From: SB25 sp029560875 | GTDB lineage: Bacteria; Bacteroidota; Bacteroidia; Bacteroidales; Tenuifilaceae | Direction: 5' to 3' | Length of the DNA: 64,000 bases | NCBI GenBank assembly: GCA_035388225.1 | Contig: DAOOPM010000021.1 | Span: 3,488 to 67,487, forward strand | Part shown: positions 42,608-51,915 of the stretch, piece after piece | Numbering within the stretch: position 1 is the first letter of the stretch | Layout: each line of letters starts with the position of its first letter | Position numbers and translations under genes: made by a program | Notes under the pieces: model-generated | The model's input: only the letters and a program-made list of their open reading frames with translations | What the model was told of the DNA's origin: nothing | The model's database searches: none

Positions 42608-44887
42608 ATGAAACGCATTCTGCCACTTTTTGTTTTACTGTTTTTTGTACTAAGCGCTAATGCGGCTGATAAAAAGCGAATTTTACTCATTAATTCCTAC
42701 CACACTAACTTAAGTTGGACCGATAGTTTATACTATGGTTTTAATAAAACTCTGAAAGCAGGCGATGTAAAAGCAGAGATTTATATTGAAAACCTGGATT
42801 TTAAAAGAATTCGTAATACTAATTATATTGGTAAGTTTACAGAGTTTATAGTTGCCAAGTATGTTCCTCAGGGTATCGACCTTATTTTAGTTACCGATAA
42901 TGATGCGTTTAACTATGTAAAGCAGCTTAAGGAGAATTCATTTATCGATGTTCCTGTTATTTTTTGCGGAGTAAATAATATTTATTCATTTCCGGAGAAT
43001 TTTGCGGGTATAATAGAGGAGGTTGATGTAACAAAAAACATCGACTTGATTGCAAGCTTGCATCCTCAATTAAAGACCCTATACTGTGTTGTTGACCAAA
43101 CAACAACGGGCGTAATTTTTGAGAAAACCATTAATGAAATAGTATCGCGAAGAAAATACAGTTTTAACATAAATGTCTTGACCAACCTAACTATACACGA
43201 ATTAATTGCCAAAATTGGGCAAATAGATGGCAATTCTGTAATACTGTTTCTCCTTTATAATCAGGACAAGGATGGAGTTTATTTAACTTATGAGGACGTA
43301 CTCGATTCGGTTTCAATTCATTCAAAAGTCCCAATTTATGGTACTTGGGGTTTCTACCTTGAGCATGGAATTATTGGCGGTAATATTATATCGGGGCGTG
43401 AGCACGGAATGCAGGCCGGCGAGATGGTTGTTCGGTTGTTCAATGGTGTGCCAATAAGTGAATTGGGAACTAAATTTGGGAATTCCAAATATGTTTTTGA
43501 TTATACCTATATGAAGAAACATAATATTGGACTGTCGCAAGTTCCTCGTGGGGCAGTGGTCCTTAATAATCCTTTCCTTTATTTGAAAAAGAATAAAGCC
43601 GAAATAATTTTCATTCTTACAATATTTGTCATTTTGGTTGTTATTATCTACCTGCTATTAGTCATCAATAAAAGCAGGAACAAGTTAATAGAGATTCATA
43701 AATCATTCAATCAGGAGTTAAAGGAGAAAAATCAACAAATAGCAGAGAGTCTGCGAAAGGCAGAGGAGGCTAATAGTCTTAAAAGTGCTTTTCTTGCCAA
43801 TATGAGTCATGAGATTCGTACCCCAATGAATGCTATTATGGGCTTTTCAAAGTTAATTTTATTGCGTAAGGAACAACCAAAGCAAGAATTTGAAAACTTT
43901 TTGAATATCATTATTGACAACTCGCAGAAACTACTGAATTTAATAAATGATATTATAGATATTTCCAAGATTGAGGTTAATCAGTTGAATTTTAATCTTC
44001 GAGAATTTAACTTGGTTGATATTCTTAAAAACTGCTACAATAATGCCGAGGTGGAGCGAATAAGGCTGGAAAAGAACGATTTGGAGTTAAATTTTACTTT
44101 CACTTCGGGCGATTCTCAATTGTTTTTGATATCGGATCCAGATAGGATTCAGCAGGTTGTTATGAATCTTTTGAATAATGCTTTAAAGTTTACTGAAAAG
44201 GGCTCAATTACTTTAAAGTACGAACATAATGACGATTGGGTGGATGTTCAGGTTCAGGATACTGGGGTAGGGATTGAAACACAAGATATTGATGTGATTT
44301 TTGATAGGTTTAGGCAGGTTGAGAATGTTCTAACCAGAAAATATGGTGGTTCTGGCCTTGGCCTTTCAATTTGTAAGGGTATAATTACTGGATTAGGCGG
44401 TGAAATTGGAGTGAATTCTGAGGTAGGTAAAGGTTCTACATTCTGGTTTAGGATTCCTTATAACCAGCCACAGAGCAGGGGCAAAGTTAATTCGGGAAAT
44501 TCTGAACTTAGAATTTCACAGTTGCAGAACAAAACAATACTAATTGTTGAGGATAATTTTATTTCGACAAGACTTTTAGAGGAAACTCTAAAGCATACAA
44601 AGGCTAAGTTGATTTTAACTGGAAATGCAGAGGAAGCCATTGAAATATGTAAAGGAAATACTAGTATTAACCTTATTTTAATGGATATTCAATTACCTGG
44701 CATGGATGGTTACGAGGCTACACGAATTATTAAACAGATTCGGCCAAATCTTCCTATAATTGCCCAAACAGCCAATGCCATGAGCAACGAGAAGGAGAAG
44801 GCAATTCAGATGGGATGCGACGACTACGTTTCGAAGCCTTATGACCTCGATTATCTTATGCGAAGCATTGAACGATTGGTGAATTAA
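42608..44887 (+). CDS. Hybrid sensor histidine kinase with ABC substrate-binding-like sensor domain
   Basis: The 759-residue protein has a signal peptide (about 1-19), a periplasmic binding-protein-like domain (about 22-325, with ILLINSYH, LILVTDND and VIFCGVNNIY) of the ABC substrate-binding type, one membrane segment (about 332-353), a coiled coil, a phosphoacceptor domain with H401 (MSHEIRTPMNAI), an ATPase domain (NLLNNALKF, GSGLGLSICKG) and a receiver domain with D693 (LILMDI). There is no HPt or DNA-binding output. Its stop overlaps the opposing transporter stop by four bases. Confidence 0.92.
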   Translation: MKRILPLFVLLFFVLSANAADKKRILLINSYHTNLSWTDSLYYGFNKTLKAGDVKAEIYIENLDFKRIRNTNYIGKFTEFIVAKYVPQGIDLILVTDNDAFNYVKQLKENSFIDVPVIFCGVNNIYSFPENFAGIIEEVDVTKNIDLIASLHPQLKTLYCVVDQTTTGVIFEKTINEIVSRRKYSFNINVLTNLTIHELIAKIGQIDGNSVILFLLYNQDKDGVYLTYEDVLDSVSIHSKVPIYGTWGFYLEHGIIGGNIISGREHGMQAGEMVVRLFNGVPISELGTKFGNSKYVFDYTYMKKHNIGLSQVPRGAVVLNNPFLYLKKNKAEIIFILTIFVILVVIIYLLLVINKSRNKLIEIHKSFNQELKEKNQQIAESLRKAEEANSLKSAFLANMSHEIRTPMNAIMGFSKLILLRKEQPKQEFENFLNIIIDNSQKLLNLINDIIDISKIEVNQLNFNLREFNLVDILKNCYNNAEVERIRLEKNDLELNFTFTSGDSQLFLISDPDRIQQVVMNLLNNALKFTEKGSITLKYEHNDDWVDVQVQDTGVGIETQDIDVIFDRFRQVENVLTRKYGGSGLGLSICKGIITGLGGEIGVNSEVGKGSTFWFRIPYNQPQSRGKVNSGNSELRISQLQNKTILIVEDNFISTRLLEETLKHTKAKLILTGNAEEAIEICKGNTSINLILMDIQLPGMDGYEATRIIKQIRPNLPIIAQTANAMSNEKEKAIQMGCDDYVSKPYDLDYLMRSIERLVN

Positions 44888-45807
44888 AGGAAGAAGGTTA
44901 TAACCCCAATCACTGTAATCACAGCACCAATCATCTCTTTAAAGTTTACCTTCTCTTTAAATATCAGTACCGATGGGGCAATTATAAGAACTGGCACAAT
45001 GGACATAAGTGCCGATGCTACTCCCGTGGTTGTATAACGAACTGCTAATAGCGAGAACGATACCCCCAAGAATGGTCCAAAGAATGCTCCGACGGATAGT
45101 CGTTTCATGGCTTTGCCATTTTTTAAGGCCGAAAATAGCATGTTCCATTTGTTTAGGAATAGAAAGATTAGCGCAAATCCAACTACACCTGTAATAACTC
45201 TAATTTGAACCGATGCAACAACGTCGTATGTTTGCATACCAAATTTGCTTAGCACCAAACCTCCCGCTTGTCCTAATGCCCCGCCAAAAGCCAAAAGTAA
45301 ACCTCCAATTGGGTAGTTTAGTTTTATTTTACGGCCATTTCCGTTTCCATTCTCATCAGGTATTTCGCGCTTTAGAATTACAAGGGCAATTCCAATAAAT
45401 ATCAATACCATACCAATCCCCTGTTTTCCAGTTAGTGTTTCCCCCATGGTAAACCAGCCAATAGCAGCAGCCATTGGAGGTGCTAACGACATAATTAACA
45501 TCGATATACGTGCGTTAAGCACTACGTACGATTGGAAAAGGAATAAATCGCCAAGCACAAATCCCACCAATCCTGAAATTGAGAGCCAAATCCACTGATG
45601 TGTTCCCGCATCGGTGGGAAATGGAACACCACGTACCGCCCAAGCGTAAAGACTTAAGAAAATAAATGCGGCAAAAAGCCTTATAAGATTAACAGAAAGC
45701 GAACCTACTTTACGGCTGGCTGACTCAAATGCTAATGCTGTAATAGTCCAAAATACGGCTGTGAGCAGTGCAGCCAATTCTCCAGGATAGTTGCTAATAA
45801 AGTTCAT
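44884..45807 (-). CDS. EamA/DMT-family transporter
   Basis: The 307-residue protein has ten membrane segments in two EamA repeats, with a short charged loop near the middle (PDENGNGNGRKIKL, about 150-163). The repeats end in VYVVLNARISMLIMSLAPPMAAAIGWF-like and GVASALMSIVPVLIIAPSVLIFKE-like segments (about 95-120 and 262-285). These transporters export or import amino acids, nucleotides or other small metabolites; the substrate is unknown. Confidence 0.9.
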   Translation of the reverse strand: MNFISNYPGELAALLTAVFWTITALAFESASRKVGSLSVNLIRLFAAFIFLSLYAWAVRGVPFPTDAGTHQWIWLSISGLVGFVLGDLFLFQSYVVLNARISMLIMSLAPPMAAAIGWFTMGETLTGKQGIGMVLIFIGIALVILKREIPDENGNGNGRKIKLNYPIGGLLLAFGGALGQAGGLVLSKFGMQTYDVVASVQIRVITGVVGFALIFLFLNKWNMLFSALKNGKAMKRLSVGAFFGPFLGVSFSLLAVRYTTTGVASALMSIVPVLIIAPSVLIFKEKVNFKEMIGAVITVIGVITFFL

Positions 45808-45979
45808 CCGTTTAATTTTTAAACATTGGTTTGAGCGAATGCAAACCTAAAGGTTTAATTGGAAAATAAAAAGTTGATGACTGGGTAGATTGAGTTACTA
45901 AGGTGTCACAAATTTTTCTGCAGTTATACTCTTTGATAATTCCATTAATTGCACTAGGTTTGATAAAATTTTCATTGGT

Positions 45980-47083
45980 ATGAACCAATTAGTAAGGTAT
46001 ATAATAATTGGAGCAATTGTGGCCGTTGTGGGCTTTTTGCTTTGGTATTTCTCTTCAATAGTTGCTTACATCTTAATATCCGCAGTTTTTAGCCTAATGG
46101 GCAAGCCAATTGTCGATGGAATTAGCCGAATTAAAATTAAGGGTTGGAGCCCACCCCGATTCGTAGGTGCAACAGTTGCCTTGGTCGGAATCTGGCTCCT
46201 TTTCATAGTTTTTTTTAGGGTGATGATTCCTTTGGTTGTGAATCAGTTTAATGAGTTGGGCTCTGTTGATGTTCAAGCCATGGTAGATAGTTTTTCTCAA
46301 CCACTGGATGAGTTGCAGACATTTATTCACCAGTATCTTCCCTCAAGCGCTAAGGATTTCTCTTTGAAGGAATTTGTAACTAATAAAATTACCAATGTTT
46401 TTAGTGTTTCAATGGTGGCAAGTTTCTTTAGCTCTACGGCCAATTTAATTATGAATCTTTTTGTTGCGTTATTTTCTGTCTCATTTATTACTTTCTTCTT
46501 TTTAAAGGACGATACGCTGTTTTATAAAGGCATAATAATATTATTTCCAGAGAAGTACGAGGGGCAGCTTAGCAGAGCTTTATCGAGTATCAATGTTTTA
46601 CTGAGACGATATTTTGTTGGGATTCTTATTGAGAGTACCGCAATAATGACCCTCGATACGATAGGATTAACTCTTATTGGAATAAAGTTCGAAACCGCAA
46701 TTGTTGTTGGTCTTATTGCTGGAATTCTGAATGTGGTGCCCTATGTTGGGCCATTGGTTGGAACTATTATAGGGACTCTTATTGGCCTTGCAACGAATTT
46801 GGACGTGGCACTAACAGCTCAACTGCTTCCGCTTACAATATGGATGTTGGTAGTGTTTCTTACAACTCAATTGATTGATAATGTTGTGTTCCAGCCACTA
46901 ATTTATGGTAACAGCGTTAAAGCGCATCCGCTAGAGATATTTATAGTATTGCTTATTGCCGGAAGTGTTGCTGGAATTCTTGGAATGTTGTTGGCAATTC
47001 CTTGCTATACGGTTATAAGGGTTTTTGCAAAGGAATTTTTCAATAACTTTAGAGTTGTTCAAAAATTAACTGAGAAGATTTAA
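45980..47083 (+). CDS. AI-2E family transporter
   Basis: The 367-residue protein has about eight membrane segments and the AI-2E family pattern, including FITFFFLKDD in the middle, and GLIAGILNVVPYVGPLVGTIIG and NVVFQPLIYGNSVKAHPLEI near the C-terminus. Members act as Na+/H+ antiporters or export small signals, and the name does not prove autoinducer transport. The gene has its own upstream region and is not part of a clear operon. Confidence 0.92.
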   Translation: MNQLVRYIIIGAIVAVVGFLLWYFSSIVAYILISAVFSLMGKPIVDGISRIKIKGWSPPRFVGATVALVGIWLLFIVFFRVMIPLVVNQFNELGSVDVQAMVDSFSQPLDELQTFIHQYLPSSAKDFSLKEFVTNKITNVFSVSMVASFFSSTANLIMNLFVALFSVSFITFFFLKDDTLFYKGIIILFPEKYEGQLSRALSSINVLLRRYFVGILIESTAIMTLDTIGLTLIGIKFETAIVVGLIAGILNVVPYVGPLVGTIIGTLIGLATNLDVALTAQLLPLTIWMLVVFLTTQLIDNVVFQPLIYGNSVKAHPLEIFIVLLIAGSVAGILGMLLAIPCYTVIRVFAKEFFNNFRVVQKLTEKI

Positions 47084-47129
47084 AAGTCTAAATGGCTTTT
47101 GTTTATATTTACAATAAAATTGATTTGCA

Positions 47130-47756
47130 ATGAGCAGGACTTTATTTACCAAGATATCTTTTGTTGTATTGTTGATGTTTGCAGCAAGCATTAACACTGT
47201 TTATTCGCAGGTAAATACATCGGACAACAATGCTTTTTCATGGATATTTGAGAAAAGCATGGATTCTTCTGAAGCATCAATTCGCTTTATTCCTAATGAT
47301 GAAGTTGACGTTGTTGAGTGGAGTTTTAGCGATAGTAGATTATCTAGTGATAAAAGTCCCGTATTGTCATTCAACAAAAAAAGTCAAAATAGGGTTGTTG
47401 CAACTTTATCCTATTCAAAAAATGGTGAAAATTTCAAGGAAACAAAATCAATTATACTATCAACCGCTCTTAAGGCTGAACTTACCGATATTCCAAATGT
47501 TTTTTCGCCTAATGGAGACTCAGTAAACGACGAATTTACTTTTACTGCGGCAGGAACTCCTCGTTTTGTTCTTAGGATTATGTCGCGTTCAGGTGCTTTG
47601 CTCTACGAGCACGAGTCCGATGTAGTTCGCTGGGATGGTAGGAATGAGCAAGGTAACGAATTGGCTGAGGGAATATACTACTACATTATCGAGGATTTAA
47701 CAAACACCTATGAGCCTGCCACAGGCTTTGTGTATTTGTTTAGAGGCAAGAAATAA
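47130..47756 (+). CDS. Small secreted protein with T9SS type B (CHU_C) sorting domain
   Basis: The 208-residue protein has a signal peptide (about 1-26, ending VYSQ), a beta domain of about 90 residues, and a C-terminal gliding motility-associated (CHU_C) domain: IPNVFSPNGDSVNDEFTF, then WDGRNEQGNELAEGIYYYII. This domain is a type B sorting signal for the type IX secretion system. The mature part is unusually small. PorQ is encoded in the same window. The cargo function is unknown. Confidence 0.87.
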   Translation: MSRTLFTKISFVVLLMFAASINTVYSQVNTSDNNAFSWIFEKSMDSSEASIRFIPNDEVDVVEWSFSDSRLSSDKSPVLSFNKKSQNRVVATLSYSKNGENFKETKSIILSTALKAELTDIPNVFSPNGDSVNDEFTFTAAGTPRFVLRIMSRSGALLYEHESDVVRWDGRNEQGNELAEGIYYYIIEDLTNTYEPATGFVYLFRGKK

Positions 47757-48194
47757 TCAGGATAGTTTCTTTACAAATTTAAGGTGTGTGTTCTGATAGC
47801 CCAAGCGGAAATAGAATTCTTGTGCTCTTTTGCGGAAGACTTTTGTGGTTAATTCAATCTCCTCAAGCCCTAATTCCTTGGCAATTCTCTCGGCCTCTTG
47901 CATTAATGCTGTTCCAATGCCCATTGAACGATACTCGCTAAAAACATTCAACTCCTGCAACTCGCAGGTTGGCTTTGAGTGGTGAAGTATGCGCTGAACA
48001 TGGATACTCAAAAATCCAACCACTGTTTCATTGTACTCTGCTATTAAATACAATATCTCCGCGTTCCTGATATTTGCGTTATATATCGACTTAAAGGCCT
48101 CAAAATCCAATTTGGTATCTTCCAAATCGCAGATTAATTCGTAAACTATGTTCAAATCCCTCAATTCTGATGGCCTGATTTCAATATCATTCAT
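47757..48194 (-). CDS. GNAT family N-acetyltransferase
   Basis: The 145-residue protein is a single GNAT domain with the strand QELNVFSEYRSMGIGTALMQEAERIAKE forming the acetyl-CoA loop (Q/RxxGxG/A as EYRSMGIGTAL), and RAQEFYFRLGYQNTH at the C-terminus. The substrate is unknown. It is convergent with the T9SS cargo gene and follows a methyltransferase gene by two bases, so those two may be co-transcribed. Confidence 0.9.
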   Translation of the reverse strand: MNDIEIRPSELRDLNIVYELICDLEDTKLDFEAFKSIYNANIRNAEILYLIAEYNETVVGFLSIHVQRILHHSKPTCELQELNVFSEYRSMGIGTALMQEAERIAKELGLEEIELTTKVFRKRAQEFYFRLGYQNTHLKFVKKLS

Positions 48195-48196
48195 CG

Positions 48197-48829
48197 TTAA
48201 CTGTTTTTTTCCAGTACCAAATAGGCTAATGGGATTTTGCTTTTAATCACTTCAAGTTTGATTATTCTAAAACCCAGAGCACTAATATAATTTTCATAAC
48301 CTGCCACACTCCACTTATTCTCGGCCTTAAACCCTGATAAACTCATAAAAATTGAAATAAACCTCGACTTAAAGTTTTCGCCGTGGCAGAATGTTGGGAG
48401 AATAATTTTCCCATCATCCTTAAGCACCCTTTTCATCTCCATTAGCGCAATGTTTGGCTCCTTAAGCAAATGCAGCAGGTTTGAAGCAATTACTCTATCG
48501 AACTTACCATCCGCGAAGGGCAAGTTATATGCATCGCAACAGGCAAAATTGATATTCTGCATACCTTTCTGACGCTGAACCTCCTTAGCAACCTCAATCA
48601 TCTGTGCCGATAGGTCTACAGCATCAATATGGTTAACTAAATCAGAAATTTCGAATGCTATTAGTCCTGGACCTGTTGCTACCTCCAAAACAGAATCAAC
48701 GCCATCTACATCTGCTTTAATTTGGCGGTATAGTTCGGCATAAGCATCGGCGAGCGTTCTTGTAATAAATCCGCTATAATGCTTTGCGAATTTATCCCAT
48801 ATCCATACCCCTTTATTTGAAACTTCCAT
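48197..48829 (-). CDS. Class I SAM-dependent methyltransferase
   Basis: The 210-residue protein has the methyltransferase core VLEVATGPGLIAFEIS (motif I, about 43-58), IDAVDLSAQMIEVAKE (motif II) and FDRVIASNLLHLLKEP (motif IV), as in UbiE/Methyltransf_11 proteins. The substrate cannot be told. It starts six bases after the stop of the P-type ATPase gene on the same strand, so it may share its transcript and its MarR control. Confidence 0.87.
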   Translation of the reverse strand: MEVSNKGVWIWDKFAKHYSGFITRTLADAYAELYRQIKADVDGVDSVLEVATGPGLIAFEISDLVNHIDAVDLSAQMIEVAKEVQRQKGMQNINFACCDAYNLPFADGKFDRVIASNLLHLLKEPNIALMEMKRVLKDDGKIILPTFCHGENFKSRFISIFMSLSGFKAENKWSVAGYENYISALGFRIIKLEVIKSKIPLAYLVLEKNS

Positions 48830-48835
48830 ACTTTA

Positions 48836-51379
48836 TCAAATATTCTGCTTGTGAAAAATCTTATACAATTCAAACCAGGTTATACTTGCAAAACCTGCAG
48901 CAGCACAAATGATTTGTTGCACAAATGTTACCTTCTCGAACTGGAATAAATCTATCAGGAACGGAACGTTCAAAATTAAAATCAAGAAAAGAATAGCGCC
49001 ACCAACAACCCATCGTACAGCTTTATTGGGCGTAACCATAATTTTAAATATACTATTAGACCAAGAACGGTTCGATAGAATTACTGCAATATTCGATGCA
49101 ATCAATGAAATAAATGTAAAGGTACGTATTGCTTTCTCGGAATAGCCCAGCTTATAGCCAATAAAGTAAACCAATAATCCAATAATTAGTATTCCAACAC
49201 CTTGCATACAGCTGAGGAATATCTTCTTAGCCCCAAAGAATGGCTCGTTGATATTTTTTGGAGGGCGAGTCATCACATTTTTCTCCTCAGGCTCTGCCTC
49301 AAAAATTATCGAACAAGCAGGGTCGATAATCAACTCTAAGAACACAATATGTACAGGCCAAAGAATTAATGGAAGGTCAGCAAAAAGCACAGGGATTAAT
49401 GATAAACCAGCAATTGGCACGTGAATGGCAAAAATATAGCCAAGAGCCTTTTGAAGATTATCAAAAATTCTTCGTCCCATTTTTACAGCACCTACAATTG
49501 ATGCAAAATTATCGTCCATAAGAACCAGCGAAGAGGCCTCACGAGCTACGTCGGTTCCCTTTTCGCCCATTGCAATTCCAATGTTGGCTGCCTTTAATGC
49601 AGGTGCATCGTTAACGCCATCGCCCGTCATTGCTACAATTTCGCCATTGCGCTTAAGCGCATTCACAATTTTTAGTTTCTGCTCGGGAACTACTCTTGCA
49701 AAGATGTTCACATCCTTAATTCTCTCGGATAGTTCTTCCTCTGTCATCTGCTGTAACTCAGGACCAGTAATACATTTATCGTGATTATGTAGACCAATAT
49801 CTTTACCAATGTTCATCGCAGTTACAGGATAATCGCCAGTAATCATAATTACTCTAATACCTGCACGGTAACATTCTGCAACAGCCATAGGCACTGTCTC
49901 ACGTATTGGGTCGGAAAGGCCAATAAGACCAACAAACTCAAATTCAAAATCGTGCTGAATTGGAGGTAAGTCCCCATCACCAATCCCAGCCTTCGCAACA
50001 CCCAAAACCCTTAAGCCTTCGGAGGCCATTTGAGCCACTGCCTTTTGATACTGCGAAAGTGTTTCACCCTTTAAATGGCATAAGTCGAAAATTGCTTCAG
50101 GAGCACCCTTTGCAGCAATTACTTTTTTGTTGGTTCCCGTATTGGTAAACACCCTCGACATTGCCAGTAAATCCTTCGACAAAGGATACTCCTTCTCCAT
50201 TACCCAATCTATATGGATATGCTCTGTGTTTAATAAGTACTCCTCGCCGATTCTTGTAATGGCACTTTCCATTGGGTCGAATGGATTAACCTGACTGGCC
50301 AAAATACCATACTCAATCACCAAATGGAAAGGTTCTGAGAACTCAGTTTTTGATGACATATCGATAAAACCTTTACCATTGTAAAGTTTGGTAATGGTCA
50401 TTTTATTCTGAGTAAGTGTGCCTGTTTTATCGGTACAAAGCACAGTTGCAGAGCCTAAGGTTTCAATTGCGGCTGGTTTGCGGGTCAATACGCTTTTTTT
50501 TGATATGCGCCAAGCGCCTAAAGCCAGAAATACGGTGAGCACAACAGGGAACTCCTCGGGAAGCATAGCCATTGCGAGCGTTATGCCTGCAAGGAATCCT
50601 TTAAGCAAATCGCCGCGAGTTAGGGTGAATACTACAATAACTAAAACACATAACGCAATTCCAATTATTGCAAGGCGTTTTACCAACACACCCATCTCTT
50701 TCTTAAGTTGGGTAGGCTCTTCCTCAACCGACTCCAATGCCTTGCCAATTTTACCAATCTCAGTATTTACGCCAATGTGTTTTACCCTTGCAATACCGTT
50801 TCCCTGAATAATCATTGACCCAGAGTAAACCCAAGGAATATCGTCTCCTCCGGGAATAAAATCCTTATCGCCATCGAGCCATTCTCTTTTTCTGACAGGA
50901 ACCGATTCGCCTGTCAGAAGCGATTCATCTGCCATTAAATTGTTGCAATCGAGCACTATTGCGTCGGCAGGAACTCTATCGCCCTCCTGTAGTATAATTA
51001 TATCATCCGTAACAACCTCTTTCCCGGAAATACGTATAGTTTGACCATTACGGATTACAAGAGCTCTGGGACTCGCCAAATCCTTAAGAGCATCAAGAGC
51101 TTTTTCAGTTTTTTTCTCCTGATAGAACTCAATACCCATTATCACAAACACAAAACCAAGAAGCATAAGGCCTTCCTGAATATCGCCAAGAATAAGGTAT
51201 AAAGTACCGCAAGCCACAAGAAGCAGGAACATTGGCTCCTTCACCACACCAATGGCAATTTCCAAAACATTTTTTGGTTTGGACGAAGGTAGCTCATTGA
51301 ATCCTTCGCTGGCTTGCTTGGCTGCAACCTCTTGGTCCGTTAAACCAAAATACTTCTCAGTGTGCGATTTTTTTCCCAT
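48836..51379 (-). CDS. P-type cation-translocating ATPase (P2 type)
   Basis: The protein of about 847 residues has the phosphorylation motif DKTGTLTQNKM, the actuator motif LLTGESVP, nucleotide-binding KGAPEAI, and the hinge motif MTGDGVNDAPALK. Ten membrane segments and the SERCA-like PEEFPVVLTVFLALG in M4 place it with P2-type (calcium or similar) pumps. I chose the ATG at 51379; a TTG at 51388 lies three codons upstream. It lies directly downstream of a MarR gene, with a MarR-type palindrome in its upstream spacer. Confidence 0.93.
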   Translation of the reverse strand: MGKKSHTEKYFGLTDQEVAAKQASEGFNELPSSKPKNVLEIAIGVVKEPMFLLLVACGTLYLILGDIQEGLMLLGFVFVIMGIEFYQEKKTEKALDALKDLASPRALVIRNGQTIRISGKEVVTDDIIILQEGDRVPADAIVLDCNNLMADESLLTGESVPVRKREWLDGDKDFIPGGDDIPWVYSGSMIIQGNGIARVKHIGVNTEIGKIGKALESVEEEPTQLKKEMGVLVKRLAIIGIALCVLVIVVFTLTRGDLLKGFLAGITLAMAMLPEEFPVVLTVFLALGAWRISKKSVLTRKPAAIETLGSATVLCTDKTGTLTQNKMTITKLYNGKGFIDMSSKTEFSEPFHLVIEYGILASQVNPFDPMESAITRIGEEYLLNTEHIHIDWVMEKEYPLSKDLLAMSRVFTNTGTNKKVIAAKGAPEAIFDLCHLKGETLSQYQKAVAQMASEGLRVLGVAKAGIGDGDLPPIQHDFEFEFVGLIGLSDPIRETVPMAVAECYRAGIRVIMITGDYPVTAMNIGKDIGLHNHDKCITGPELQQMTEEELSERIKDVNIFARVVPEQKLKIVNALKRNGEIVAMTGDGVNDAPALKAANIGIAMGEKGTDVAREASSLVLMDDNFASIVGAVKMGRRIFDNLQKALGYIFAIHVPIAGLSLIPVLFADLPLILWPVHIVFLELIIDPACSIIFEAEPEEKNVMTRPPKNINEPFFGAKKIFLSCMQGVGILIIGLLVYFIGYKLGYSEKAIRTFTFISLIASNIAVILSNRSWSNSIFKIMVTPNKAVRWVVGGAILFLILILNVPFLIDLFQFEKVTFVQQIICAAAGFASITWFELYKIFHKQNI

Positions 51380-51393
51380 AATCCGCAAAATAT

Positions 51394-51416
51394 GTTAGAA
51401 TAATCTAACTAGTTAG
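51394..51416. promoter_or_regulatory. MarR-type operator upstream of the P-type ATPase gene
   Basis: GTTAGAATAATCTAAC at 51394-51409 is a perfect 16-bp palindrome, and CTAACTAGTTAG at 51405-51416 overlaps it as a second palindrome. The ATPase ATG lies 15 bases away. The same core recurs in front of marR. Confidence 0.65.
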
Positions 51417-51424
51417 ATAGAAAA

Positions 51425-51841
51425 TTATTTATTCGATAAAACTCTATTTAAAAGAACCACAAGTATTTCGCGCTCGGTTTTGCTAAGTCTTTTGCTAACA
51501 GATTCGGCTATTTGCTTGTGGGCAAAATCGTGCATTTGATTTATCTTCTTACCCTTCTCTGTAAGGTGTAAATGAGAACTTCGCCTATCCTCATCGGATT
51601 GAACCTTGTAAACATACTCTCTCTCAATAAGTTTATCAATGGCAACCGTAACGGTTGGCTTAGTCAACTTTAAAGATGTTGCCAACTCAGTGATGTTTGG
51701 ATTTTCAAGTTGATTGATGGTTTCCAAATAATTCATTTGGGTGAGGGTAAGTTCCGAAAGCCCAAATTGCTCCTTGGCCGACTCCTCAACCTGAGTCATC
51801 ATATTCGACAACTTCGATATTATTTTTTCTAGTTCATTCAC
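51425..51841 (-). CDS. MarR-family transcriptional regulator
   Basis: The 138-residue protein has a winged helix-turn-helix with NITELATSLKLTKPTVTVAIDKLIEREYV (about 50-78) and the wing VQSDEDRRSSHLHLTEKGKK. Flanking helices form the dimer interface, as in MarR proteins. The start is a GTG at 51841 that sits four bases after a TATATTTG promoter element. It lies upstream of the P-type ATPase gene and both carry the same palindrome, so it is a likely repressor of itself and the pump. The inducer is unknown. Confidence 0.88.
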   Translation of the reverse strand: MNELEKIISKLSNMMTQVEESAKEQFGLSELTLTQMNYLETINQLENPNITELATSLKLTKPTVTVAIDKLIEREYVYKVQSDEDRRSSHLHLTEKGKKINQMHDFAHKQIAESVSKRLSKTEREILVVLLNRVLSNK

Positions 51842-51845
51842 ACTT

Positions 51846-51869
51846 CAAATATAGTTAGATTATGCTAAC
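51846..51869 (-). promoter_or_regulatory. marR promoter -7 element with embedded operator
   Basis: On the minus strand TATATTTG (51846-51853) directly follows the palindrome GTTAGCATAATCTAAC (51854-51869, five-base arms GTTAG/CTAAC). A protein bound there would cover the spacer between the -33 and -7 elements and block initiation. The GTG start lies four bases beyond the -7 element. Confidence 0.6.
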
Positions 51870-51915
51870 AAATAAAAAATAACCATAATTTTTTTTAAAA
51901 ATCGAGCATATGCCT

